Of a stretch of 64,000 nt of DNA, positions 24,710-33,126 are shown in pieces; positions within the stretch are counted from its first letter, which is position 1, and every line of letters begins with the position of its first letter. Source of the DNA: Micromonospora sp. WMMD812 (GTDB lineage Bacteria; Actinomycetota; Actinomycetes; Mycobacteriales; Micromonosporaceae); assembly GCF_027497215.1 (NCBI RefSeq), contig NZ_CP114904.1, positions 5,289,001 to 5,353,000 on the forward strand, written 5' to 3'. A model generated the notes under the pieces. That model made no database searches, was not told the DNA's origin, and saw only the letters and a list, made by a program, of their open reading frames with translations. The translations under genes and the position numbers were made by a program.

Positions 24710-27700
24710 GTGAGTGAAGCAGGGCAACCCGGAGCCGCCACCCCGGGAGAGCACGGCGACGGGACGGGTCAGCACGACGACCCATCCCGTTCCGGCGGAT
24801 GGGGGCCCCCGGCGGCCGGCTGGCCCCGCCCCGGCGAGGGTCCCGCATCCCGGGAATCGGCGACCCGCTGGCCGCCCGACCCGGCCTCGGGCTGGGCGGC
24901 GTCCTCGCCCCGCCACGGTGACCTGCCGGCGCCGGTGCCCGGCCTGCCGGCCGACACCGAGCCGCCCGCGCGGGTCAACGGGCACCGCACCAACGGCGTG
25001 AGCCACCCCGTCGAGCAGCCGCTCGGCCGGCCGTCGCCGGTGAGCGCCCCGCCCGGCGACGAGCGGCGCGAGCCGGGCAGCGACCGGCTGGTGGTGCCCG
25101 CCCAGCGGCCCGCGCCGGCCGTCGAGCAGCCGCCCAGGCCGGCCGTCGAGCAGCCGCACGGGCCGGCCGTCGAGCAGCCCAACGGGTTCGACCCGGAGAC
25201 CGGCCTCGCCCGGCACTCGTCGGAGGAGGCACCGGCCGCCGGGCCGCCGCGCTGGGCCGAGCCCGGGCTGCCGACCTCGGCACCGCCCGCCGTCCAGGTC
25301 CCGCCGGTCGGCACGGCCGCGTCCGGTTTCGAGGTGCCGCCGGGCTTCCACGCGCCAAGGGTCGAGCGGGCTGCGGGGGAGGAGCCGGCGGCGGAGCCAC
25401 GCGGATGGGGCGAGGCGCACCCGACGGGTGGCGCGCGTCGCGCCGCAGAGCCGCGGGCCGCCGCCGAGCCGCCCGCGCCCGCGGAGCCGCCGGCCGGGGA
25501 ACCCGACTGGTCCGGGCCGAGCTGGAACCGGCCGAGCTGGGGCGGCGGCTGGGCCCCGCCCTGGTCACGCCACGATGACGAGCCGACCGGCCGCCGGGCC
25601 CGCGCGGACGACGAGCCCGCTGGGCGCCGGAGCCGGGAGGACGAGCCGACCGGGTACCGGGCGCGGGAGAGCGCCGAGGAGGCCGGGCGGGAGACCGCCG
25701 GGCGCCGGGCCCGCAAGGAGGGCGCGCCGGCCTGGGCCGCCGAGCCGATCCGGCCGTACGAGCCGGCGCGGGCCGAGCCGAGCCACCCGTACGAGCCGGT
25801 CCGCGCCGAGCCGGTCCGCCCCTATGAGATGCCCCGCCCGGAGCCGGAGCCCGCCTACGCCGCCGAGGCCGAGCGGCAGACGCCGACCGAGCGGCCGGCC
25901 TGGGCCGGTGGCCGTCCCGTGGCGGCCCCGAGCAGCGCGCCGCCCGAGCCGTCCGGTTCGCCCGCCCCGGTCGAGCGACCGACCTGGGCCGCCGAGCGTC
26001 CGACTCCCGCTGCCCCGGTCCCGGTGCCGCCCGAGCGGGCGTCCTGGGGCCCGGCGCCGGCGCCCAGCAGCGCCCCGCCGGTGCCGTCCAGCGCCCCGCC
26101 GGTGCCGTCCAGCGCCCCGCCGGTGCCGTCCAGCGCCCCGCCGGCGCCGTCCAGCGCCCCGCCGGCGCCGCCGAGCAGTGCGCCGCCCGCACCGTCGAGC
26201 GCGCCACCGGCCGCCGGGGAACGGCCCGCCTGGGCCGGCGGCCCGGGCGGCGTGTGGTCGGCTCCGCCCGACCGGCCGGCCTGGGCCGGTGGTCGCCCGA
26301 CGAGCGGCCCGCCGGCCGCATCCGACCTGCCCGCATCCTCCGACGGTCCGGCCGCGCCGGAGTTCCGCGCGACCCGGCCGTTCCGTCTCCGCCCGCCGGG
26401 CGCGGAGGCCGACCCGCCCACCCCACCGACCGACGGCCCGCCGACCGTGACCGGCGGCTACGGTGGCCCCGCCCAGCCGACCTCGGGCGACCCCGCGGTC
26501 CAGTCAGGTCCCGCCTCGGCCTCCGCCACGAGCGGAGCCGGCCTCCGCGACCGCACCCCGTCGGCGCCCGCCGCGGCGAGCGCCCCGCCCTACGCGGCCC
26601 GCCGATCCGCCCCCGACCCCGTGTCCGCGCCCGCGCCGGCCGACGACCGGCGGCCGGACCCGACGACGGCGATGTTGCCGCAGCGCGTCCCCGCCGAACC
26701 GGACGTGCCCGTCGTGCCGGAGCCGCCAGCCGTGGAGCCACCCGCCGAAACCCCGGAACTCGCCCGGATCGCCACGCACCTGCGGCGCGACGACGAGCCC
26801 GCGCCGCCCCAGGAGCGGCCCGAGGGGTTCGACGTCAACGCGATCCTCGGCGCCGTACGTGGCGTGGACGGGGTCCGCGACGCGTCGCTGCGGCGTACCG
26901 CCGCGGGCGCGCACAGCCTCCGCCTCGACCTGGCCGACGGCGCCGATCCGGCCGAGGTGAGCCGGCACGTCGCCCGCCTGCTCCAGGAGACGATGGGCCT
27001 TGCCGCCGCCCCGCAGAACGTGCCCGGCGTGCCGCCCGCGTCCCCGCCCCCGCCGGTCCGCCGGCGCGCCGCGGAGGGGGCGGCGTCACGCGCCGCCGAG
27101 GGGCGCGCCGAGGTCCAGGGGGCGGCGTCACGCGCCGCCGAGGGGCGCGCCGAGGTCCGGCCACCCGAGCGCCGCACCGCGGAGCGTTCCCCGGACATCC
27201 GCACCGCCCCGGAAGGCCGGGCCGCCCAGCCCGTCGAGGCGCCGGACCGGGCGGAGGGCCGCCAGACGCGCACCGAGACGGAGACGCCGCGCCGGCGTCG
27301 GCCGACCGCGCCGCCGCGCGGCCGGGCCACCGTGGAGGAGGCGACGACCGCCGCTCCGGCGGCCGGGATGGCCACCGGCAGTCCGGCGACCCTCGGGGCG
27401 TCGTACTCCGGCGCGCAGTTGACCACCACGGAGAGCGCGCCGTCGCGGCCGCTGGACACCGGCGGTGTGCCGGGGCCCCGGGTGGTGATCGACCATGTCC
27501 AGGTGAGCACCTTCGGGCTCGACGCCACCGTGGAGGTCCGTCTCCTCGCCGCCGCTGAGAGCGCCGCCGGTTACGCTACCGGGCCGGCCGTCGACGGGTA
27601 CGTCCTTCGGCTCTGCTCGGTCGCCGCCGCGGCCGCCGTGGACGAGCTGCTGCGCCGCCCCGACCACGCCGAGGGCGGGCGCTGCTTCGTCGAGCACGCC

Positions 27701-27874
27701 GCGGTGGTGCCGTTCGGCAACTGCGAGGTCGCCACCGTGGTCGTGCTGCTGGTCTGCGACGGGTGGGTCGAGCAGCTGGCGGGGTCGGCGCTGGTCGCCG
27801 GCGATCCACGGCAGGCGGTCGTACGCGCGACGCTGGCAGCGGTGAATCGTCGGCTGGAGGCCCTGCTCGCCTGA
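24710..27874 (+). CDS. 1054-residue Pro/Ala/Glu-rich protein with conserved C-terminal domains
   Basis: GTG start at 24710, with AAGGAG 7 nt upstream; the open frame upstream of it is antisense to the TetR gene. Residues ~1-700 are low-complexity, with repeats such as AVEQP, DEPTGRRAR and a perfect run of VPSSAPP. Two structured parts remain: ~706-770 (FDVNAILGAVRGVDGVRDAS then SLRLDLADGADPAEVSRHVA), and ~920-1053 (VVIDHVQVSTFGLDATVEVR ... FVEHAAVVPFGNCEVATVVV). The last domain resembles short actinobacterial proteins of unknown function. No signal peptide or membrane helix. Possibly a cytosolic scaffold; I cannot name it. Confidence 0.8.
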   Translation: MSEAGQPGAATPGEHGDGTGQHDDPSRSGGWGPPAAGWPRPGEGPASRESATRWPPDPASGWAASSPRHGDLPAPVPGLPADTEPPARVNGHRTNGVSHPVEQPLGRPSPVSAPPGDERREPGSDRLVVPAQRPAPAVEQPPRPAVEQPHGPAVEQPNGFDPETGLARHSSEEAPAAGPPRWAEPGLPTSAPPAVQVPPVGTAASGFEVPPGFHAPRVERAAGEEPAAEPRGWGEAHPTGGARRAAEPRAAAEPPAPAEPPAGEPDWSGPSWNRPSWGGGWAPPWSRHDDEPTGRRARADDEPAGRRSREDEPTGYRARESAEEAGRETAGRRARKEGAPAWAAEPIRPYEPARAEPSHPYEPVRAEPVRPYEMPRPEPEPAYAAEAERQTPTERPAWAGGRPVAAPSSAPPEPSGSPAPVERPTWAAERPTPAAPVPVPPERASWGPAPAPSSAPPVPSSAPPVPSSAPPVPSSAPPAPSSAPPAPPSSAPPAPSSAPPAAGERPAWAGGPGGVWSAPPDRPAWAGGRPTSGPPAASDLPASSDGPAAPEFRATRPFRLRPPGAEADPPTPPTDGPPTVTGGYGGPAQPTSGDPAVQSGPASASATSGAGLRDRTPSAPAAASAPPYAARRSAPDPVSAPAPADDRRPDPTTAMLPQRVPAEPDVPVVPEPPAVEPPAETPELARIATHLRRDDEPAPPQERPEGFDVNAILGAVRGVDGVRDASLRRTAAGAHSLRLDLADGADPAEVSRHVARLLQETMGLAAAPQNVPGVPPASPPPPVRRRAAEGAASRAAEGRAEVQGAASRAAEGRAEVRPPERRTAERSPDIRTAPEGRAAQPVEAPDRAEGRQTRTETETPRRRRPTAPPRGRATVEEATTAAPAAGMATGSPATLGASYSGAQLTTTESAPSRPLDTGGVPGPRVVIDHVQVSTFGLDATVEVRLLAAAESAAGYATGPAVDGYVLRLCSVAAAAAVDELLRRPDHAEGGRCFVEHAAVVPFGNCEVATVVVLLVCDGWVEQLAGSALVAGDPRQAVVRATLAAVNRRLEALLA
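26081..26164 (+). repeat. Four 21-bp tandem repeats in coding sequence
   Basis: Unit begins GTGCCGTCCAGCGCCCCGCC; copies at 26081, 26102, 26123 and 26144 (the last with GCG in place of GTG), coding for (V/A)PSSAPP. Degenerate copies continue to about 26215. Such repeats can change in number by slippage. Confidence 0.85.
27076..27158 (+). repeat. 41-nt direct duplication in coding sequence
   Basis: Identical 41-nt segments at 27076-27116 and 27118-27158, a 42-nt period, each coding for GAASRAAEGRAEV. In frame, so the reading frame is kept. The lack of any difference between copies points to a recent duplication. Confidence 0.85.
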
Positions 27875-27897
27875 GCTCGCGAGGGCAGACTGGAAAC

Positions 27898-28872
27898 ATG
27901 AAGCGTGCCACCCTCTGCCCGGAGCACGTTCTTCCCGAGCACCGGATCCCGCCGCCCTGGCCGGGACGACCGGTGCGTCTCGACGGCTCGGTCACCTACG
28001 TCCGGGAGACCCCGGCCACCGGTCCGGCCGCCGAGCCGGCGCTGTACGTGCACGGCCTTGGCGGCTCGTCGCAGAACTGGACCGACCTGGCCGGGCTGCT
28101 CGCCGATCGGCTGGAGGGCCAGGCCATCGACCTGCCCGGCTTCGGCCGGAGCGAGCCGGGCCGCCGCTACACCGTGCCGGCCCTCGCGGAGCGGGTCGTC
28201 CGCTGGATCGAGCACGCCGGACGGGGGCCCGTGCACCTCTTCGGCAACTCGCTCGGTGGGGCGGTCTCCGTCCACGTCGCCGGGCTCCGCCCCGACCTGG
28301 TACGCACGCTGACCCTGGTCTCCCCGGCGCTGCCGTTCCTCGACTTCCGGCGCTCCTTGCAGGGCCGGATGCTGCCGCTGCTCGCCCTTCCCCGAGCCGA
28401 GTGGCTCGCCGCGCGGCAGCTCGCCCAGGTGGCCCCCGAGGTGCTGGCCGAGCAGGTGATGGAGGCGTGCGTCGCCGACCTCAGCCGGATCTGCGAGCAG
28501 CGCCGGAAGGAGGCGCTGGAGGAGATCCTGGTGCGCTACCAGGCCGCGCACTACGCCACGGCGTACGTCCGGACGTTCCGCGGGCTGGTCTCCAGCTTTC
28601 TCCGGTCGTACCTGCCCGGCCCGGGGTCGCTGTGGCGGCTGGCACGGGCGGTGCGGGCGCCCACGCTGGTGGTCGGCGGCCGGCAGGACCGGATGGTGGA
28701 CGTGCGCGTCGCGCCGCAGACCGCCCGGGTGATCCCGGACAGCCGGCTGCTCATGCTCGACGGGGTGGGGCACGTGGCGCAGCTCGAGGTGCCCCGGCTG
28801 GTGGCCCGGGCGGTGCTCGGACTGCTCGCCGAAACGGAGGAGAGCGCGCGGCGGTCTGATCTGGCAGGCTGA
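27898..28872 (+). CDS. Alpha/beta hydrolase
   Basis: 324 residues. Alpha/beta-hydrolase core: YVHGLGGSSQNW (oxyanion region), nucleophile elbow GNSLGG, acid in VVGGRQDRMVD and His in DGVGHVAQLE, so the Ser-Asp-His triad is complete. A helical cap lies between ~165 and 250. ATG at 27898; CAGACT lies 6 nt upstream and no ribosome binding site is seen, so the mRNA may be leaderless. Substrate unknown; possibly an esterase or lipase acting in the cytosol. Followed closely (5 nt) by the first DUF3152 gene. Confidence 0.9.
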   Translation: MKRATLCPEHVLPEHRIPPPWPGRPVRLDGSVTYVRETPATGPAAEPALYVHGLGGSSQNWTDLAGLLADRLEGQAIDLPGFGRSEPGRRYTVPALAERVVRWIEHAGRGPVHLFGNSLGGAVSVHVAGLRPDLVRTLTLVSPALPFLDFRRSLQGRMLPLLALPRAEWLAARQLAQVAPEVLAEQVMEACVADLSRICEQRRKEALEEILVRYQAAHYATAYVRTFRGLVSSFLRSYLPGPGSLWRLARAVRAPTLVVGGRQDRMVDVRVAPQTARVIPDSRLLMLDGVGHVAQLEVPRLVARAVLGLLAETEESARRSDLAG

Positions 28873-28877
28873 GCCGG

Positions 28878-29864
28878 ATGCCCAGCTCAGAGCCCCGTTC
28901 GGCGGGCCGGTCCGCCGCGGGTACCGCCCCGCGCCCGATCGCCGCACCGGTCCCCGTTCCCCGCCCGCCGGTCGGGGCGACCGCGGCCCGTCGCCCGGCC
29001 GGTCCCGCCGCGCCGCGTCCCTCGGATCGGTCGCCGCGCCGCCGCGCTCGCCGGTTCCAGGCGCTGGCGCAGCTGGCCGCGGTCCTGCTGGCCGTCGGGG
29101 CCCTGGTCACCGTGGTCGGTCGGCACCAGGAGGGCGTCACGGCCCAGGAGACCCGGCCGGAGGCGGCCACGCTGCCGCTGGTGGCCGCGTCGCCCGAGCC
29201 GACCACGTCACCCTCGCCCACTCCGTCGACGGTGAGCCCGTCGCCGACGGCGCCGGCGCTCCGGCTGGCCGGGCCGGTGCCGTCCGCGGGCACCGGCCGG
29301 TTCGGCTACGACGACCGCACCGGGCCGGTGCTCGGTGCGGCCGGGCAGATGCAGCGCTACCGGGTCGCGGTCGAGTCGGGCAGCGGCGAGGACGCGCGCG
29401 AGTTCGGCCAGGCGGTGCAGGTCGCGCTGACCGGGCCGGGCAGTTGGGTGGACAGTCGGCGGCTGCGGTTGCAGCAGGTGTCCGGGGGCGCCGCCGCCGA
29501 CTTCACCGTCTACCTGGCGACCGCCCGGACGGCCGGGCGCATGTGCGCGGAGGGCGGCGTCGACATCCGGATCAACGGGAAGCCGTACACGTCCTGCCGG
29601 GCGCCGGGAAAGGTGATCATCAACCTGGACCGGTGGCGGCTCTCCGTCCCGCACTTCGTCCAGGCGGAGGTGTCGCTGTCGGTCTACCGCACGTACGTGG
29701 TCAACCACGAGGTGGGGCACCAACTGGGGCACCGGCACGAGCGGTGCCCCGGGACCGGGCGGCCCGCACCGGTGATGATGCAGCAGACCCTGTTCCTCAA
29801 CGGTTGCGTGGCCAACCCCTGGCCGTACCGGAACGGCCGCCTCTACTCCGGGCCGGTGCTCTAG
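28878..29864 (+). CDS. DUF3152 membrane-anchored putative metalloprotease, copy 1
   Basis: 328 residues. A Pro/Arg-rich cytosolic part (~1-50), one membrane helix (ALAQLAAVLLAVGALVTVVG), a Pro/Ser/Thr linker, and the C-terminal DUF3152 domain (~135-328). The zinc-binding-like motif HEVGHQLGHRHE fits HExxHxxGxxH of metzincin proteases, with Val in the x position. Conserved cysteines (MCAEGG, TSCRAPG, ERCPG, NGCVAN) suggest disulfides outside the cell. Paralog of the next gene. Peptidase activity is inferred from the motif only. Confidence 0.88.
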   Translation: MPSSEPRSAGRSAAGTAPRPIAAPVPVPRPPVGATAARRPAGPAAPRPSDRSPRRRARRFQALAQLAAVLLAVGALVTVVGRHQEGVTAQETRPEAATLPLVAASPEPTTSPSPTPSTVSPSPTAPALRLAGPVPSAGTGRFGYDDRTGPVLGAAGQMQRYRVAVESGSGEDAREFGQAVQVALTGPGSWVDSRRLRLQQVSGGAAADFTVYLATARTAGRMCAEGGVDIRINGKPYTSCRAPGKVIINLDRWRLSVPHFVQAEVSLSVYRTYVVNHEVGHQLGHRHERCPGTGRPAPVMMQQTLFLNGCVANPWPYRNGRLYSGPVL

Positions 29865-29894
29865 TTTTGTGCCCGTTTGTAGTTGGATGTGCCA

Positions 29895-29916
29895 TTCGCC
29901 CTGCGTGGTGGGCGAA
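29895..29916. terminator. Hairpin in AT-rich spacer between DUF3152 genes
   Basis: Arms TTCGCCC (29895-29901) and GGGCGAA (29910-29916), followed by AAGG. The surrounding 127-nt spacer is clearly AT-richer than the rest of the window and contains TTTAAT at 29970. The second gene may have its own promoter. Confidence 0.45.
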
Positions 29917-29991
29917 AAGGCGTATTCCGATGTCTAGTGGCATTGGCGATAAAAGCGGAGTAATGCCCATTTAATCTGGCACGCTGGGTTC

Positions 29992-30816
29992 ATGACGACG
30001 TCGTCCCCTTGCGACCCGCCTGATCCCGCCCGCCCGCCGTCCGGATCCGCCCGGCGCCGGCGCCCCGCCCGGGACCGGATGTACCGACGCCGTCGTCGCA
30101 CCGCCCTGCTCGGTCTGGTCCTGCTCCTCGCGGCCACGGGGGTCGTCCTGTCCCGCATTGCCGAGCCTTCTCCGGCGCCGCCTCCGGCCGTCCAGGGCCG
30201 GGTCCCGCAGGCCGCCGGCGCCGGGGCGCACGCCGATCCGCGGCCCGTGCCCTCCACGGGCGAGGGCCGGTTCAGCGTCGCCGCCGGCGGCACCCCGGTC
30301 AGGGGCGTCGACGGCCCGCTGCGTCGGTACCAAGTCGTCGTCGAGCAGGGCGCCGGCCAGGACGCCGACGCGTTCGCGGCCAGCGTGGACGCGACGCTGG
30401 CGGACCCGCGCAGCTGGATCGCCTCGGGCGAGCTGCGGGTGCAGCGGGTGGCCGAGGCCGCCGCCGCCGACTTCACCATCTACCTGGCCACCCCGGTCAC
30501 CTCGGAACGGATGTGCGCCGAGGGCGGGCTGAGCACCGAGGGCTACACCTCGTGCCGGCTGCCCGGACAGGTCATCATCAACCTGGCCCGCTGGATGGAG
30601 GCGGTGCCCGACTACGGCGCCCCGCTGTCGGTCTACCGGACCTACGTGGTCAACCACGAGGTCGGACACGAGTTCGGCGAGGGACACGAGGCGTGTCCGG
30701 GCCCCGGCCGGCCGGCGCCCGTCATGCAGCAGCAGACGTACGGCCTGGAGGGCTGCGTCGCCAACGCCTGGCCCTACCTCGACGGCCGCCGGTACGCGGG
30801 CGAGATCGTGCCCTGA
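29992..30816 (+). CDS. DUF3152 membrane-anchored putative metalloprotease, copy 2
   Basis: 274 residues. Layout as in copy 1 but shorter: Arg-rich start (RRRRTALLGLVLLLAATGVV gives the single helix) and a C-terminal DUF3152 domain with HEVGHEFGEGHE and the same Cys set. The shared segments (YRTYVVNHEVGH, GRPAPVM, VIINL) show tandem duplication followed by divergence. CACGCT sits 6 nt before the ATG without a ribosome binding site. A hairpin follows the stop. Confidence 0.88.
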   Translation: MTTSSPCDPPDPARPPSGSARRRRPARDRMYRRRRRTALLGLVLLLAATGVVLSRIAEPSPAPPPAVQGRVPQAAGAGAHADPRPVPSTGEGRFSVAAGGTPVRGVDGPLRRYQVVVEQGAGQDADAFAASVDATLADPRSWIASGELRVQRVAEAAAADFTIYLATPVTSERMCAEGGLSTEGYTSCRLPGQVIINLARWMEAVPDYGAPLSVYRTYVVNHEVGHEFGEGHEACPGPGRPAPVMQQQTYGLEGCVANAWPYLDGRRYAGEIVP

Positions 30817-30827
30817 CCACCGCACAA

Positions 30828-30851
30828 GGGGGCGGCCGACGGGACGCCCCC
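30828..30851 (+). terminator. Terminator after second DUF3152 gene
   Basis: Arms GGGGGCG (30828-30834) and CGCCCCC (30845-30851) with a 10-nt loop, followed by more C, making a run of nine C at 30847-30855. The rest of the spacer up to 30986 shows no gene. Confidence 0.55.
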
Positions 30852-30986
30852 CCCCTGCCGGACGCATCGGCCGACGGCTTTATTCCCGCTCCCGAATACC
30901 GGGCGGCGTGTCCTCCCTCATGGCCGACCGGTGCCCCGGCGAGCGACAATGGCGCGGTTCGCACCGCCGATCCCGGGGAGTCCATC

Positions 30987-32168
30987 GTGTCGTTGCCCCC
31001 GCTCGTCGAGCCCGCCGCCGAGCTGACCGTTGACGAGATCCGCCGCTACTCGCGTCACCTGATCATTCCGGACGTCGGGGTCGAGGGGCAGAAGCGGCTG
31101 AAGAACGCCCGGGTGCTTTGTGTCGGCGCCGGCGGCCTCGGCTCGCCAGCCCTGATGTACCTGGCCGCGGCCGGTGTCGGCACGCTCGGCATCATCGACT
31201 TCGACACCGTCGACGAGTCCAACCTCCAGCGCCAGATCATCCACGGCGTGTCCGACGTCGGCCGGTCCAAGGCCGAGTCCGCCGCGGCGAGCATCCGCGA
31301 GATCAACCCGCTGGTCAACGTGGAGATCCACAACACCGCGCTGGACCGCGAGAACGTCCGCGAGATCTTCGCCCAGTACGACCTGATCGTCGACGGCACC
31401 GACAACTTCGCCACCCGCTACATGGTCAACGACGCGGCGGTGCTGCTCGGCAAGCCGTACGTCTGGGGGTCGATCTACCGCTTCGACGGCCAGGCCTCGG
31501 TCTTCTGGGCCGAGCACGGCCCCTGCTACCGCTGCCTCTACCCGGAGCCCCCGCCGCCCGGCATGGTCCCGTCCTGCGCCGAGGGCGGTGTGCTCGGCGT
31601 TCTCTGCGCCTCGATCGGCTCGATCCAGGTGACCGAGGCGATCAAGCTGCTCACCGGCATCGGCGAGCCGCTGGTCGGCGGGCTGATGGTCTACGACGCG
31701 TTGGAGATGTCGTACCGCAAGATCAAGGTCCGGAAGGACCCGGACTGCGCGCTCTGCGGCGAGAACCCGACCGTCACCGACCTGCTGGAGGACTACGAGG
31801 ACTTCTGCGGCGCGGTGTCGGTGGAGGCCCAGGAGGCGACGGTCGACTCGACCATCACCGCGCTGGAGCTCAAGGAGTGGCAGGACGCCGGCAAGGACAT
31901 CTTCCTGGTCGACGTGCGGGAGCCGGCCGAGTACGACATCGTCCGCATCCCCGGCGCCACGCTGATCCCCAAGGGCGACATCCTCTCCGGCGATGCGCTG
32001 GCCCGGCTGCCGCAGGACCGGCAGATCGTGCTGCACTGCAAGTCCGGGGTCCGCTCGGCCGAGGCGCTGGCCGCGCTCAAGGCGGCCGGGTTCCGGGACG
32101 CGGTGCACGTGCAGGGTGGCGTCCTCTCCTGGATCAAGCAGATCGACCCGTCACTGCCGGCGTATTGA
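30987..32168 (+). CDS. moeZ: MoeZ-type adenylyltransferase/sulfurtransferase
   Basis: 393 residues, the normal size. GTG start with GGGGAG 7 nt upstream. N-terminal ThiF/MoeB domain: VGAGGLGSPALMYLA (ATP loop), FDTVDESNLQRQ, and zinc Cys pairs CYRCLYPEP and CALCGENP. C-terminal rhodanese domain (~280-393) with the active cysteine in HCKSGVRS (C351). It adenylates and then thiolates the C-terminus of ubiquitin-like sulfur carriers (MoaD, ThiS, CysO or tRNA thiolation carriers) for molybdopterin, thiamine and related pathways. Ends in a strong terminator. Confidence 0.96.
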   Translation: MSLPPLVEPAAELTVDEIRRYSRHLIIPDVGVEGQKRLKNARVLCVGAGGLGSPALMYLAAAGVGTLGIIDFDTVDESNLQRQIIHGVSDVGRSKAESAAASIREINPLVNVEIHNTALDRENVREIFAQYDLIVDGTDNFATRYMVNDAAVLLGKPYVWGSIYRFDGQASVFWAEHGPCYRCLYPEPPPPGMVPSCAEGGVLGVLCASIGSIQVTEAIKLLTGIGEPLVGGLMVYDALEMSYRKIKVRKDPDCALCGENPTVTDLLEDYEDFCGAVSVEAQEATVDSTITALELKEWQDAGKDIFLVDVREPAEYDIVRIPGATLIPKGDILSGDALARLPQDRQIVLHCKSGVRSAEALAALKAAGFRDAVHVQGGVLSWIKQIDPSLPAY

Positions 32169-32179
32169 CGAGTCGTCGA

Positions 32180-32211
32180 AGGGGCCCCTTCCGGTGCCGG
32201 AAGGGGCCCCT
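32180..32211. terminator. Palindromic terminator after moeZ
   Basis: Near-perfect 32-nt palindrome: AGGGGCCCCTTCCGG (32180-32194), TG centre, and its complement to 32211; 11 nt after the stop. Confidence 0.8.
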
Positions 32212-32276
32212 CGCGTACCCGGGGTGGGCGGGTTCACCTCGGCCGAGCTACCGAGGCGTAATCACGTTTGCGCCGG

Positions 32277-32282
32277 TAGCGT
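32277..32282 (+). promoter_or_regulatory. -10 hexamer for a leaderless transcript
   Basis: TAGCGT followed by 7 nt and GTG at 32290. Confidence 0.5.
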
Positions 32283-32289
32283 GGCCGCC

Positions 32290-33111
32290 GTGGTCGACTT
32301 GGACGCCGCGATCGGCTTCGTCGTGGCTCATGGGGACACGGTGGAGCGCGCCCGCCTCTCCCGGCTCCGCACCGGCGCGCCGACGCCGCCGGAGCTGCTC
32401 GACATGGCCGAGGCCGGGCAGGCGCCCGACGGCGGCTGGCCGGCGATCCTCGGCGACGCCGTCGGCTCGGTCGACGCCACCTGCTTCCGGCTGGCCGAGC
32501 TCGACGACCTCGGCGCGCTCGGCCGGCCCGCGGCCCGCAAGGCCCTGGACTGGCTCGCCGCCTCCCAGCTCGCCGACGGCAGCTGGGAGGAGGACGAGTC
32601 GCTGGCCGACGTCGCCCCGTCCTGGGCCCGGCCCGGCGACCCGGAGGCACGGTTCTTCCTGACCGCGAACGCGGGCTACTGGCTGGCCGTGGCCGGCCGG
32701 GACGCCCGTGCCGCCGGTCCGCTCGACAGCCGGGTCGGCGGGGCGTACGCCGGCGTGGTGCACGGCGCGGCGGAGGCGCTGGCCGGGCAGGTCGGCCGGG
32801 ACGGCAGCTGGCCGTCGTACCTGCCGGCCGGCTGGTTGAGCGCGGCGATCTTCCACGGCCAGCACATGTACGACGAGTCGGCGCGCATCCTGGTCGCGCT
32901 GGCCGGGCGGCTGTCCGGGATGTCGCCGGCGGACACCGCCTGGCTGGCCGCGACGCTACGCCGGGTGGACCTCGACCCCACCCATCCCACGATGCTGGCG
33001 GCCCACCGCCGGCTCGCCGAGACGCAGCGCAGCGACGGCGGCTGGGAGAGCGACGACGGTCACCAGTTCGACGTCAACACCACGCTGACCGCGATCCGCG
33101 CCTGCCGCTGA
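32290..33111 (+). CDS. Prenyltransferase/squalene-cyclase-repeat protein
   Basis: 273 residues from GTG 32290 (GTG 32281 would add three). Alpha/alpha-toroid repeats with the QW-like signature are visible: QLADGSWEEDE, GQVGRDGSWPSY and ETQRSDGGWESDDG, the last close to the C-terminus. The size is half that of a squalene-hopene cyclase and the acidic DXDD motif of cyclases is missing, so a full triterpene cyclase is unlikely. Function unknown. Convergent with proA. Confidence 0.8.
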   Translation: MVDLDAAIGFVVAHGDTVERARLSRLRTGAPTPPELLDMAEAGQAPDGGWPAILGDAVGSVDATCFRLAELDDLGALGRPAARKALDWLAASQLADGSWEEDESLADVAPSWARPGDPEARFFLTANAGYWLAVAGRDARAAGPLDSRVGGAYAGVVHGAAEALAGQVGRDGSWPSYLPAGWLSAAIFHGQHMYDESARILVALAGRLSGMSPADTAWLAATLRRVDLDPTHPTMLAAHRRLAETQRSDGGWESDDGHQFDVNTTLTAIRACR

Positions 33112-33126
33112 CCGCCCGCCCGCGCG

